From Sediminicola sp963974715 (GTDB taxonomy: Bacteria; Bacteroidota; Bacteroidia; Flavobacteriales; Flavobacteriaceae), in assembly GCA_963974715.1 (NCBI GenBank), contig CAXBDK010000012.1:124001-188000 (forward strand): a DNA stretch of 64,000 nt, given 5' to 3'. A program made the position numbers and the translations under genes. Shown here in pieces: positions 27,480 to 36,182 of the stretch (its first letter is position 1; every line of letters starts with the position of its first letter). The notes under the pieces were generated by a model. The model was not told the origin of the DNA and made no database searches. It saw only the letters and a program-made list of their open reading frames with translations.

Positions 27480-27803
27480 TTAAACTCCGAAAAATGATCT
27501 GATGACTGTGGTGACGACCACCAAAAAAACGCAACTGCCAAACCATGCAGCGGCGACCTTTCCGGTATCCTGATCTCCGGCGTTCCATTTCTGGTAGACC
27601 TTGACCGCCCCGATAAGTCCGAGGATGGCACCGATGGCATACATCAAGTTGGTACCGGCATCAAAATAACTTCGGACCTGTTGGTTGGCCTCCTCGATCC
27701 CCGCGATCCCATCCTGCGCTATGGACAGTGTCAGTTTCAGCAGGGCAAGCCCCAATAGGATGGGACGCCCGTATTTTTCCTTTGTACCTCTAGATTTTTT
27801 CAT
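27480..27803 (-). CDS. traE: TraE-like DUF4134 protein
   Basis: 107 aa. A signal-like N-terminus is followed by IEEANQQVRSYFDAGTNLMYAIGAILGLIGAVKVYQKW, the DUF4134 signature, and a second membrane helix at the C-terminus. It resembles VirB2-type pilin-size proteins. It is the first gene of the core tra run, after a strong inverted repeat (27838-27949). Confidence 0.88.
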   Translation of the reverse strand: MKKSRGTKEKYGRPILLGLALLKLTLSIAQDGIAGIEEANQQVRSYFDAGTNLMYAIGAILGLIGAVKVYQKWNAGDQDTGKVAAAWFGSCVFLVVVTTVIRSFFGV

Positions 27804-27837
27804 CTTGGATTATTTTTATGGGTGATATATTCATTTA

Positions 27838-27949
27838 AAAAGTGAAATGCCCGTTGCCCTTTAATACGCCCGTTTACTTTTTGGTCCTTACGTCTTTCCG
27901 CCGTAATGGGGGATAAGGGGAACGGGCACTTTCACTTGAACATGTGCCC
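27838..27949. promoter_or_regulatory. two overlapping inverted repeats upstream of traE
   Basis: The arm AAGTGAAATGCCCGTT (starting about 27840) pairs with AACGGGCACTTTCACTT (ending about 27936) with one bulged base, extended by CCCT/AGGG after one mismatch. The right arm also contains CGGGCAC (27922-27928), which can pair instead with GTGCCCG (27943-27949). The two structures exclude each other. Located between the 27953 gene and traE, this may be an attenuator or operator. Confidence 0.55.
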
Positions 27950-27952
27950 GGC

Positions 27953-28396
27953 CTAGCTGTCCGCGATCCACAGCTCCTTCAATTCCTTTTCTCGGATGCC
28001 TACCGGGCCATGTTTGTTACATTCTGTCATAATGAAGCGATCGATTCCCTCTTGGAAAGGGGTGCCGATCAGTTCGGGATATCTATCCAGGGCAGAGGAG
28101 AGGTTTTCCAAAAGTGCCCTTCGACCCAACTTTTTATAAAAGCTGTCCTTGATCATTTCCCTTAATCGTTCCTTAAGCGATTCCACTTTCTGAAAGGTTT
28201 CTTCACTGGCATTTATGAACAGGTCTTTATAATCGGTTCCGCCCGTTCCCGATGTATTGGTAGGGGGCCGATGATCTTTAGCGGCCGGTACTTTCATTTT
28301 GTGGAGATAGATCCAAAAACAGATCGATCCGTAATAGGCTACCAGAGCGAGTGTTGTTATCGGGACATATTCGCCCCATAAAATTTCATTGGACAT
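27953..28396 (-). CDS. hypothetical membrane protein at the start of the tra region
   Basis: 147 aa from the ATG at 28396; a TTG further upstream is less likely. One membrane helix (ITTLALVAYYGSICFWIYLH, about residues 14-33) is followed by a linker rich in Thr/Gly and a helical cytoplasmic domain. Not recognised, though small single-helix proteins occur at the traD position of similar elements. Confidence 0.6.
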   Translation of the reverse strand: MSNEILWGEYVPITTLALVAYYGSICFWIYLHKMKVPAAKDHRPPTNTSGTGGTDYKDLFINASEETFQKVESLKERLREMIKDSFYKKLGRRALLENLSSALDRYPELIGTPFQEGIDRFIMTECNKHGPVGIREKELKELWIADS

Positions 28397-28475
28397 TACC
28401 GTTCGATCTGTTGGTTCGACATTTTTAAGTTCCTGTGAAAAGTGCCATAGGAATGAATTACGGTACAAAGGACGG

Positions 28476-28654
28476 GCACATCGACGCGCACATCAACTAC
28501 AACTTTCTAGCTGTAGCCATGTTGTAGCCTTGTAGCCGTGAGGAAAATCAGGTCGTACGGAGTGCCGATCCTTTTAAAATCAGAGGGTGCATCCGTTGTC
28601 ATTTTTAAAATTTCGGTTGATTTTTTAGGTAGCGGACATGTCGGTCAAACCGAA
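28476..28654. repeat. iteron-like and inverted repeats (possible oriT or control region)
   Basis: GCACATC occurs twice 12 bases apart (28476, 28488). YTGTAGCC occurs three times (28511-28518, 28522-28529, 28530-28537), the last two in tandem, and CTACAA (28497-28502) is inverted to them. Further on, TTCGGTTGA (28612-28620) faces TCAAACCGAA (28645-28654) around the palindrome GACATGTC (28635-28642). There is no gene in 28397-28695. Confidence 0.5.
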
Positions 28655-28695
28655 TGATGAAGATGGGTAGGAATTTAAATGACAGGTCTTAGAAG

Positions 28696-29373
28696 TCAGT
28701 AGCCCTTGATCTTTTTGATGATATGTTGGAGCTGTCCTATGGTCACTTCCTTGTCCCTTTCCTCGGCCTTATAGGCATTGACCCGCATGGCGTCAAAAGA
28801 AATGTTTTTTTTGTTGGGGGTGGACAGGTGGGGAACGATGCTCTTAAAGACGCTCCGCAAAGATCTTGCCTTTAATATCCTTAGCTCATCCGCTGCGCGC
28901 AGGACAAGCGCTATCTGGTCCGTGGAAAGGTTGCAAAGGATCTTCTCCGTGACCTTTAAGGTTGGAACGACCTTCCTTCCCTTCCTTTGGGCGTAGCCGT
29001 CCACAGGCAGATAGCGCGCAAACCATGTTTCAAGAAAAACAAGGAGTTCCCCCAATGAGGTGTGCAGGACCAAAAATACCTCCTCGATATGCTTTCGTTG
29101 CGACATTTTACGTTCTTCCCGTTCCCTTACCAGGTCCCGTAGGATACGTATGGAAACGTAGTGGTTCTCTATCAACAGGCGGATGTGTTTTTCACGTGTA
29201 AGCGAGAACGCCCTATGTTTCATCCTGGTTTTAAAGCTGGCGGTCTCCTTTCGGATCTTTTGGATGACCTCCGTCGCTTGTTGGGGGTCCATTTCCCCGA
29301 TGTTCGTTCTATCCGGATCCAAGGTCGTGACGATCAACAGATCGAACCACTCCAATAGGTATCTCTGTGCCAT
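28696..29373 (-). CDS. hypothetical protein at the distal end of the element
   Basis: 225 aa, strongly basic and helical, no membrane segment. Two halves are visible: a helical N-terminus rich in Arg/Glu, and a C-terminal part with DQIALVLRAADELRILKARS and TPNKKNISFDAMRVNAYKAEERD. I do not recognise a family with certainty; it is reminiscent of element-borne regulators such as RteC-type proteins, but that is a guess. It is separated from the tra genes by the repeat region. Confidence 0.55.
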   Translation of the reverse strand: MAQRYLLEWFDLLIVTTLDPDRTNIGEMDPQQATEVIQKIRKETASFKTRMKHRAFSLTREKHIRLLIENHYVSIRILRDLVREREERKMSQRKHIEEVFLVLHTSLGELLVFLETWFARYLPVDGYAQRKGRKVVPTLKVTEKILCNLSTDQIALVLRAADELRILKARSLRSVFKSIVPHLSTPNKKNISFDAMRVNAYKAEERDKEVTIGQLQHIIKKIKGY

Positions 29374-29471
29374 GCGTATCTACATTTACCTAGAAGGGGC
29401 CAGGTGTTCTACAATGCGGTTCTAATTCCTATGGCCGTGCAATTGACCTAAAGGAATTTAAGTAGGTTGTT

Positions 29472-30344
29472 TTAGATCTGGTGGGAATCCAGGTTTTGAC
29501 GGAAGGCACTTGGGGACATCGAGGTGTGCCTTTTAAAAAATCGACTGAACGACGGAGGGTCGTTAAACCCCACCCTTCTACCGATTTCCGCAATGTCCGG
29601 GCTTCCCTGTAACAATATCATCGCTTCTTTTATGATGGCCTGTTTTATAAAATATTTGGCGGAGCGTCCCGAAATGGCCTTTATGGTTTTTGAAAGATAT
29701 TCGGCGCTGACCTGCAGCTTCTCGGCATAAAATGGTATATGGTGCTGTGTGCTATAGTGGCGGGAGAGCAACTTTAAAAATCCGCCCAGGTACCGGTATG
29801 CCCTTGGGGAGCTGGATCGTACGTTACGATTGTATTTGTGGTAGATGATACTAAGTTCAAGTTGCAATAAGTATATCAATATGGATACGGTTTCTCCCGT
29901 TACGTGCTTATCCCCTGTTTTATCTGTGCTGACCATTAGCATTTCGAACAGCAGCAGCATGAAGGTCCGCTCCTTTTTGTTCAGGGCGAGCTTCGAAAAA
30001 GGCAGGGCCATTAAAAAGGTTAAAAAGACCGGCCCATTTTCGCCCCAGAAGTTTTGAAGACCAAAGGTGGCGGGTAGGGAAATGATGAAAAGACCGAACG
30101 GATTCTTACTGGAGCCATTGAGGCGCCAAAAGACATTGACCGGCATTGCGATCAGATCTCCCGTTCGCAGTTCGAGGGGCCTGGTTCCCGACGATAGGCG
30201 CACTTCTCCCTTTTTGATCAGCAGTATGTAAAAACGGTCGCCCTTGATCTGGGCATTGACCGTTTTTACCTGCTGACCCTTGTCAAGGAAACGTACGGAC
30301 AGGCCTTCTCTATTACCGTTAAAAAGGTCGTGCGGCAGTTTCAA
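29472..30344 (-). CDS. AraC-family transcriptional regulator
   Basis: 290 aa. The N-terminal cupin-like sensing domain (about residues 15-110) is followed by a helical linker and a C-terminal double HTH of the AraC type. The second HTH reads DIAEIGRRVGFNDPPSFSRFFKRHTSMSPSAFR (in part). Its target is unknown. It lies at the end of the conjugative region and may control it or neighbouring cargo. Confidence 0.88.
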   Translation of the reverse strand: MKLPHDLFNGNREGLSVRFLDKGQQVKTVNAQIKGDRFYILLIKKGEVRLSSGTRPLELRTGDLIAMPVNVFWRLNGSSKNPFGLFIISLPATFGLQNFWGENGPVFLTFLMALPFSKLALNKKERTFMLLLFEMLMVSTDKTGDKHVTGETVSILIYLLQLELSIIYHKYNRNVRSSSPRAYRYLGGFLKLLSRHYSTQHHIPFYAEKLQVSAEYLSKTIKAISGRSAKYFIKQAIIKEAMILLQGSPDIAEIGRRVGFNDPPSFSRFFKRHTSMSPSAFRQNLDSHQI

Positions 30345-30640
30345 AATATGCGGTTTTTCTTTTTATTGGTGTTTCCATGAGCCTGGCCATTAACGCACTC
30401 GATGTGAAGAGTATGTGGACTTACCAGTTTATGAACTGGAGCCAAGTCAAGTTTCCTGAATATACGCTTTGACCGTCCCATCATCGAGGTCCATTACATA
30501 GTATGTCGTATTGGATCGACCCTTTCAATACCATGGCAAGCCCTGTGGACCCTTTTCTTTCGTTGGCCAAGATAATGGGCAGCACTCGGCTAATTTGGAA
30601 ATCCCTTTTCCAGATGTAGCTGCATAGCGGTCGTTGTCGC
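30345..30640. other. non-coding stretch, possible gene remnant
   Basis: No open frame of convincing length is seen. On the minus strand a short piece reads YVMDLDDGTVKAYIQ before a stop, which may be the tail of a decayed gene. Confidence 0.35.
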
Positions 30641-31315
30641 TTAGGAAGTACCATCGAGCGCGATCAAAATATACTGCATGATATTTCCAACGGAAAGGTC
30701 CCAATCCTCGTCCTCTTCTTCATCCCCATCCTCTGTCATGGAGGTGCTGCCCGGATAAGCGGCATACCGGACCAAGGAAGAAAAGGTCAGTATCACCTGC
30801 TTGTCCCGTTCCGTGAAAGTGGTGTGGGCAGCGACCATGGCTTCATAGCTTATGATAAAATCGTACAGATCCCCATATCCCTCATCCTGCATATCCAGTA
30901 AGGCTACCGCAAAATCCAATAGGCTATCCTGTGCCTCCAAAGTCAGGTCCGATCCGGTGATGATCGCCTCGAGGTCCTGTATGGAATCAATGGTGGCCAT
31001 GGCATATTTATCGCTTGGGTTAACGGGGGACCCGTAATTTTTATCCCTTCTGTCCGAAGGGGCGTCAACTTGTTCATTGATTTTTTGATCAAGACTTTCA
31101 CTGATGCCAGCAATTTGGGATTCAAAGCTGTTCAATCGCTCCCAGTATGACCGACCGATGGAATCGTAGGCGTTATCATGGTTCCATGGGGCAGTTGAAG
31201 GTTCCGTTTGTAAAGAATATGGATTATCCATTGAATGAGGGTAATGATCCCCATCGGTACTGCAGGAGAAAAGTATCAGGGCAGTACCCGCTAGAGTGCA
31301 GATAAATATTTTCAT
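30641..31315 (-). CDS. acidic lipoprotein of unknown function
   Basis: 224 aa. The N-terminus MKIFICTLAGTALILFSCS is a lipoprotein signal with cysteine 18. The mature protein is rich in Asp, Glu and Ser and mostly helical, with an acidic patch near the C-terminus (DGDEEEDEDWDLS). No family is recognised. It is transcribed divergently from the TPR/AraC regulator at 31669. Confidence 0.65.
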   Translation of the reverse strand: MKIFICTLAGTALILFSCSTDGDHYPHSMDNPYSLQTEPSTAPWNHDNAYDSIGRSYWERLNSFESQIAGISESLDQKINEQVDAPSDRRDKNYGSPVNPSDKYAMATIDSIQDLEAIITGSDLTLEAQDSLLDFAVALLDMQDEGYGDLYDFIISYEAMVAAHTTFTERDKQVILTFSSLVRYAAYPGSTSMTEDGDEEEDEDWDLSVGNIMQYILIALDGTS

Positions 31316-31668
31316 TGTGGTGAATTTTTAAAATTGACTGATATAATCGTTCATCAGTTCTTGCTCACCCGGGCGATCGGAACTATCCATCCGGAATTTA
31401 CCGGTAGTTGGGATCGTTGAATTCTGGTGTAAATCTATGTGCAGAAATGGCACTTTTGCAAGGGGCAGTTCGGTGTATTCCAGAATATCGGTGGACGGAT
31501 TCCTGAAAAACTCCTAGTATTTTTTTCTAAAAAAACCGCTCATAATCAATACTTTCTGATATATTTAAAGATGATTTCCTACAGTTTTTGATTATTTTTT
31601 CCATAAAAGGGAATCAATGTGGGCGATTGTCCTCAAATAGCATTATCGGACCTTAACATCGAAGTCCT
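31316..31668. other. divergent intergenic region
   Basis: This 353-bp AT-rich region lies between the lipoprotein and the TPR/AraC regulator. No gene and no clear operator is seen; several T/A runs make promoter boxes hard to assign. Confidence 0.5.
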
Positions 31669-33405
31669 ATGGCCCAAAAAATACTTTATTTCCTCTTTTC
31701 TCTGTGCACATTCGAAATGTCGGGCCAGATTGTCTACAGCAATATTGATACTATAAAGCTTGGGAGCTATACGGTCCTGTATGACAAAATCAAGGGTTCG
31801 GACAATGATCCGAACGAGCAATGCATCTATCTTAGGGCCTATCTGGAGAAGGCCCGGGACGAGGGGAACGTGGAAAAAATTGTACAGGGATATAAAAATT
31901 ACCTCCATCGCTCACATGGGGAGACCCGCCTGATATATGCCGACAGCATGCTGCTGGTGGCGAAAAAAGCTGCGGATGTTGGCCTTTTGGGATCGGCATA
32001 CCTTACCAAGGGCATCGTTTACTATAACCTTAAAAAATATAGGGAGGCCCTAGACCTTTACCTATTGGCGGATGGGTATATCATAAGATCGGGCGATGAT
32101 TATTTAAAGCACAAGCTAAAGTTCAACATGGCCCTAGTCAAATATTACACGGAGCGGTATGATGAGGCCATCCTATTGTTGAACGTATGCCGTTCGTACT
32201 TTAAGGATAGGAGCGTTCATGGGTACCTGAATACGTTGCACTTGCTCGGAAGGTGCCACAGCAGGATGGGAAATTACGGTCTGAGCGCTCAGATCAATAA
32301 ACTGGGAATAAGCGAGGGGAAAGAACTCGGCAATACAGGGATGGAGGTATATTTTGTACAGACAGAAGGGATCAATAACGTAATGAACGGTAATTATGAG
32401 CTCGCCCTAACACAGCTCATGAAATCCTTGAAAACCATCCGCCAACAAAAGGACGATTTTGCCAATGAAGTGCTGGGCGAGTTCTATCTCGGAAAGAGTT
32501 TGTGGGGATTGGGCGAATATAAAAGGGCCGTGGGATATTTTAAAAAGGTGGACAGCAGTTTCATCGTGCGCAGATTTATGAAGCAGGAATTTCTGGAGAG
32601 CTATAAATACCTTTCCGAACATTATGCTTCCATAAAAAATCAAGATCTTCAGTTGTTGTACCTTAATAAGCATATTGAGGCGATAAACTTTATGCGCTCC
32701 CAGGAAAACTATCTGGAGGATAAATTAAAGAACGACTATGATCTGGCAATCGTACAGCGGGAAAAGCATCGCATCGAGCGGCTTTTGAGCGCCAAAAATA
32801 CATGGAAGAACAGATGGATCGTGTTGGGCGCATTCCTTTTTGCCATATCACTATGGTTTCTGTATAAGTATTACCGTACCAAAACCATATACCAGCAACG
32901 CTTTGAGGAGATGATGCGGGAGAACGGCCCTACCAAAGAAGAACCGAAAAAAATTGGAAGCACTGTACAACGGCCCGACATTCCGCAGGAAAGTGTCGAT
33001 AGGGTGCTCGATGAGCTTTCCAAATTTGAAAGAAAAAAAGGATTTTTGGACAGAGGTCTGTCAGCGAACAAACTGGCCGTATTGATGAAGATGAACAGTA
33101 AGTACCTCTCCCAAGTAATAACCTACCACAAGAAGAAGAGAAGTGTCACCCAATATATCAACGATCTTAGGGTCGAACATTTCAAGGACCTATTAAAGCA
33201 TGACCGAGTCGTGGCCAACTTCGATAACCGGTCCTTGGCACACCTTGCCGGGTTCAATAGTGAGCGGGCATTTATCAGTGCCTTTAAGTCCAGGTGGCGG
33301 ATTACACCCAAGTTTTTTGTGGACAGTCTAAAAACAGAACGCTTTTCCACCGATAGACCCGATGGGCCACTAGGTCAAATTGAGGAAGACGGGTTGAAAT
33401 TATAA
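31669..33405 (+). CDS. TPR-repeat membrane regulator with AraC-type HTH
   Basis: 578 aa. The first residues look like a signal or first helix (KILYFLFSLCTF). TPR-like helical repeats fill about residues 60-350, a coiled coil precedes a single membrane helix (WIVLGAFLFAISLWFLYKYY, about 384-403), and an AraC-type HTH forms the cytoplasmic C-terminus (about 465-565, with KLAVLMKMNSKYLSQVI). This one-component periplasm-to-DNA sensor layout is common in Flavobacteriia. The target genes are not evident. Confidence 0.85.
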   Translation: MAQKILYFLFSLCTFEMSGQIVYSNIDTIKLGSYTVLYDKIKGSDNDPNEQCIYLRAYLEKARDEGNVEKIVQGYKNYLHRSHGETRLIYADSMLLVAKKAADVGLLGSAYLTKGIVYYNLKKYREALDLYLLADGYIIRSGDDYLKHKLKFNMALVKYYTERYDEAILLLNVCRSYFKDRSVHGYLNTLHLLGRCHSRMGNYGLSAQINKLGISEGKELGNTGMEVYFVQTEGINNVMNGNYELALTQLMKSLKTIRQQKDDFANEVLGEFYLGKSLWGLGEYKRAVGYFKKVDSSFIVRRFMKQEFLESYKYLSEHYASIKNQDLQLLYLNKHIEAINFMRSQENYLEDKLKNDYDLAIVQREKHRIERLLSAKNTWKNRWIVLGAFLFAISLWFLYKYYRTKTIYQQRFEEMMRENGPTKEEPKKIGSTVQRPDIPQESVDRVLDELSKFERKKGFLDRGLSANKLAVLMKMNSKYLSQVITYHKKKRSVTQYINDLRVEHFKDLLKHDRVVANFDNRSLAHLAGFNSERAFISAFKSRWRITPKFFVDSLKTERFSTDRPDGPLGQIEEDGLKL

Positions 33406-33482
33406 ATCTATAGTTATATGACTTGCTCACTTCTCTTTTGTGGAAGATATAATGGTCTCTGAAATACTAACTTATTATTGAA

Positions 33483-33743
33483 TCAGTCCAAACAGATATG
33501 AGAAGCCATGACACCGCCAATTTCCACATTGGTATTTAAATCTTGGACATAAAAGCGGTTTACGTGTATTAGGTCACCGAACCTGACTTTTTGCATTTTT
33601 TCGATTATCACGATCAGCGATCCTTTTTTAATTTTTTCCCCGTCGGCATTTGCATATGTCCGCAGTAAGGTCCCCTTTTTATGTTCAAAAAAGGACTTTG
33701 TATTGTTAAAGTATTCCGTTTCAGATATTCCCTTCTTCATCAT
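33483..33743 (-). CDS. small hypothetical protein
   Basis: 86 aa, beta-rich, no signal peptide. It contains KIKKGSLIVIIEKMQKVRFGD followed by FYVQDLNTNVEIGGV, suggestive of a small SH3-like barrel. It is read toward the end of the TPR/AraC regulator (convergent). Not recognised; coding status is likely but not certain. Confidence 0.5.
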   Translation of the reverse strand: MMKKGISETEYFNNTKSFFEHKKGTLLRTYANADGEKIKKGSLIVIIEKMQKVRFGDLIHVNRFYVQDLNTNVEIGGVMASHICLD

Positions 33744-34196
33744 ATCTTTCGGTTAAGAGCACTACTAATTTAATCAAACAAATTCATAATAAACATAAAT
33801 GCCGCCGTGAAGGAGATATCAAATAACGTTTGCCATGCAAAAAAACGGAAGCGGGGATAAGGGTACATTGTGAACAGCGCTGTCTTGTAGGACTGCTAGG
33901 ACAAAATTTGATTTGGGCGTGTCCCGGCCGCCCCGGGCGGGCGGGGCGGGCTTTCACTCCAATGCCTCGGGTCTTCACCCTCCGGGATTTTCGCTCGATC
34001 CCTTACGCAGGAAAATAGGAGTTCAATTTAAAGCATGGAAATGATTGTTGGCCATGGAAAGGACGGGAAGCCCGCCTTTGGACTTTCCCCAGTTCAAAAT
34101 ATCAAATTTTTTGAGTATCTTAAGAAAAAGGATAGCCAAGGACAACTTTAAGTTGAAACCCTTCATCTTGTAGATTTTAGGAATAAAATAAAAAAT
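33744..34196. other. intergenic region containing GC-rich repeat copy 1
   Basis: No gene is seen. The part from 33905 on belongs to the 1.1-kb direct repeat. The left part (33744-33904) is unremarkable. Confidence 0.55.
33917..34011. repeat. GC-rich palindromic dispersed repeat, copy 1
   Basis: Begins GCGTGTCCCG, contains a GC hairpin around GGCCGCCCCGGGCGGGC, then two imperfect direct sub-repeats (GGGCTTTCACTCCAAT and GGGATTTTCGCTCGAT), and ends CCCTTACGCAGG. Related copies are at 45599-45693 and 58259-58351. Confidence 0.85.
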
Positions 34197-34385
34197 ATGG
34201 CAAAGACAAAGAGAAATGAACCAATCATGATCTGGTGGAAAGGCAAAAAAGCACGACTGATACAATGTACCATTACGGAGGGTAATTACAGAAACAATGT
34301 AGAGGCAGAAATCGAGTACATGGACGGTTCGTCGGCCGTAGCTCCATTTAAAAAGCTAAAATTCGGCGGTACCAATGAAACCTGA
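34197..34385 (+). CDS. WWKG small protein, copy A
   Basis: 62 aa. The core motif is MIWWKGKKARLIQCTITEG, followed by YRNNVEAEIEYMDGS and KKLKFGGTNET. Its paralogue at 45860 keeps the pattern with conservative changes, which argues that both are real genes under selection. The predicted fold is a small beta barrel. Function unknown. Confidence 0.7.
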   Translation: MAKTKRNEPIMIWWKGKKARLIQCTITEGNYRNNVEAEIEYMDGSSAVAPFKKLKFGGTNET

Positions 34386-34641
34386 ATTGTTATTGACCAG
34401 TAGGTGAAAGGATATCTTCAAGGTAAGACTTGGAAGATTAAACTGTTTTTATGTGTAGGTTCTACCCGCATTTGCACGCACATTCCCAAAAATACACAAC
34501 TTCCGAATTTGGATTCGTAAGGGGAGAAAATGTTATAAAATTGATTTTTAAATGATTAGCTAAATTTTCTGATCGAATGGGATGATCTGGCATATTTATT
34601 TCAATATACCTAGCAAGTTTAACCATATAAAATTTCACATC

Positions 34642-34953
34642 ATGAAAAAGATATTATTCGTAGCCGCATTGGCATTGGGAAGTATGACAGCATTTGCACA
34701 GGAAACAGGGGCGCCACAGGACGACGCCACACAGGCCACCGCCCAAGAGGCCACCCAGGACAATTTTACCGAGATAGAATCCAGTGAACTGCCAGAGGCC
34801 ATTACCGCCGCGGTATCACAGAACTATCCAACCGCCACTATCAACAAGGCGAGCGTAAACGAGGCCGAGCAGTACAAATTGGAAGTTGCGTTGGAAGACG
34901 GTACCCAAGGTGTACTATATGCCGATAAAGATGGGAACTGGATCGATATGTAA
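34642..34953 (+). CDS. secreted PepSY-like protein, copy A
   Basis: 103 aa from the ATG at 34642; the frame extends upstream, but this start gives a perfect signal peptide (MKKILFVAALALGSMTAFAQ). The mature part has a Gln/Thr/Asp-rich linker and one PepSY-like domain (SSELPEAITAAVSQNYPTAT ... LYADKDGNWIDM). Such small periplasmic proteins are common in Bacteroidota with unknown roles. The second copy at 46320 differs at four residues. Confidence 0.82.
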   Translation: MKKILFVAALALGSMTAFAQETGAPQDDATQATAQEATQDNFTEIESSELPEAITAAVSQNYPTATINKASVNEAEQYKLEVALEDGTQGVLYADKDGNWIDM

Positions 34954-34978
34954 TCCGTCCCCTCAAAACCTAAAAAAA

Positions 34979-35001
34979 GGCCGCACTAGCGGTCTTTTTT
35001 T
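34979..35001 (+). terminator. terminator after PepSY-like copy A
   Basis: GGCCGC-ACTA-GCGGTC stem-loop (one G-T pair) followed by seven T residues and preceded by an A run, so it could work in both directions. Confidence 0.85.
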
Positions 35002-35104
35002 ATGGGTAGACTTTCCAAACCAAAGAAATGCCAACGAAGAAAATCAGTATGCATCACTAAACCCCCAATCGACTTTTTCACTATCTTTCTGTAAAACTTG
35101 GCCT

Positions 35105-35848
35105 ATGTGCTATAATGTCAGGATGATCAAGACGTTTGAACAGCTCCAAAGGGAATACCAGTTGAAACTGTTGTTCGGCGAACAGAAAGTGGAGGGGGAA
35201 CTGACCTACAACCATGCCAATGGCTTTGCGCATCCTTTGCTCTGGGTGCTACCACAGGAGCAGCCGGGCCATATGACCCCCATGATGTGGGGACTGATCC
35301 CGGAATACGAAAAGGGAGAAGGTTATGTGGAGTACTATAAAAAGACCATCCAATATGGCTCGGGACTCAACGCACAGTCCGAAAAGCTGTTCAGTTCCGG
35401 TATGTACAAAAACAGTGGACTCCATAGGCGCTGCATCATCCCAGTGGATGGTTTTTACGAGCCCCATACAGCGCCAAAGAACCATAAGGTACCTTTCTAT
35501 TTTAGTGCTAGGGACGGATCGTCGCTCAATTTGGCCGGCATCTATACGGTTACGCGGGACAAGTTCGTGACCTTTTCCATCCTTACTAAAATTGCCACCC
35601 CACTATTCGAAAAAATCCATAACATTAAGAAAAGGAGACCGGTCATCCTTGATAAAAAGGATATAGATGCATGGCTATCGGAAGGACTTGATAAATTAGA
35701 GGTGGACCGTATGATCGGTAATGACCTCCCAGATGAACATTTTTCCGCTTATCCGATCTCACGGGACCTCTACAGCCCAAAGGTGGATTCCAATAGGGAT
35801 GATATTGTGGAACTCGTTCATGACCCGATCTTGGAAATAGACTATTGA
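35105..35848 (+). CDS. SRAP-family abasic-site protein (YedK/HMCES-like)
   Basis: 247 aa. The ATG at 35105 is chosen because Met-Cys must start the protein: MCYNVR places Cys2, the residue that cross-links to abasic sites in single-stranded DNA in this family. Other SRAP motifs are PMMWGLIP, LNAQSEKLF and RRCIIPVDGFYE (about residue 105-120, with the conserved Glu). It lies in the same island as the lexA/dinB/dnaE cassette, which suits a DNA-damage function. Confidence 0.93.
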   Translation: MCYNVRMIKTFEQLQREYQLKLLFGEQKVEGELTYNHANGFAHPLLWVLPQEQPGHMTPMMWGLIPEYEKGEGYVEYYKKTIQYGSGLNAQSEKLFSSGMYKNSGLHRRCIIPVDGFYEPHTAPKNHKVPFYFSARDGSSLNLAGIYTVTRDKFVTFSILTKIATPLFEKIHNIKKRRPVILDKKDIDAWLSEGLDKLEVDRMIGNDLPDEHFSAYPISRDLYSPKVDSNRDDIVELVHDPILEIDY

Positions 35849-36182
35849 TCTAAAAACGATACTTCTAACTATTTCGCAAGAAATAGGAAGGGCGGACAGC
35901 ATGAGAATATCATTAAAAAAAAGAATTGCATGCGGTAAAAGCACGGAGTCCCGATACATTACATGTGTCCTACTATGTTTCCACAAAAAAAGCGTAGAGG
36001 AACAAGATTGTGCTTCCATACCATTTCGTTAATTTTTTAGAAAAGGGCGTGAAGATCATACAGTATTCGAACAGCTCGGCAAAAATGCCGGACTTTCATT
36101 TTGCGATCCTTTCCGCGAACAATTTTCTTATGGCGGAAAAGCTCCATTTTTTACCAAGTACGATAGTCTTAGGAATAAAAGT
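35849..36182. other. intergenic region after the SRAP gene
   Basis: 334 bases between two convergent genes. No plausible gene, repeat or strong hairpin was seen. Confidence 0.5.

Larger units (their letters stand above)
33905..35035 (+). repeat. 1.1-kb direct repeat, copy A
   Basis: This segment matches 45590-46710 in the same orientation. The order is GC-rich palindromic repeat, WWKG protein gene, a conserved non-coding stretch with TTTGCACGCACATTCCC, PepSY-like gene, terminator, and the tail GGTAGACTTTCCAAACCA. Similarity stops shortly after GTGCCAA/ATGCCAA. The PepSY part is almost identical, while the WWKG gene has diverged. Confidence 0.9.
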
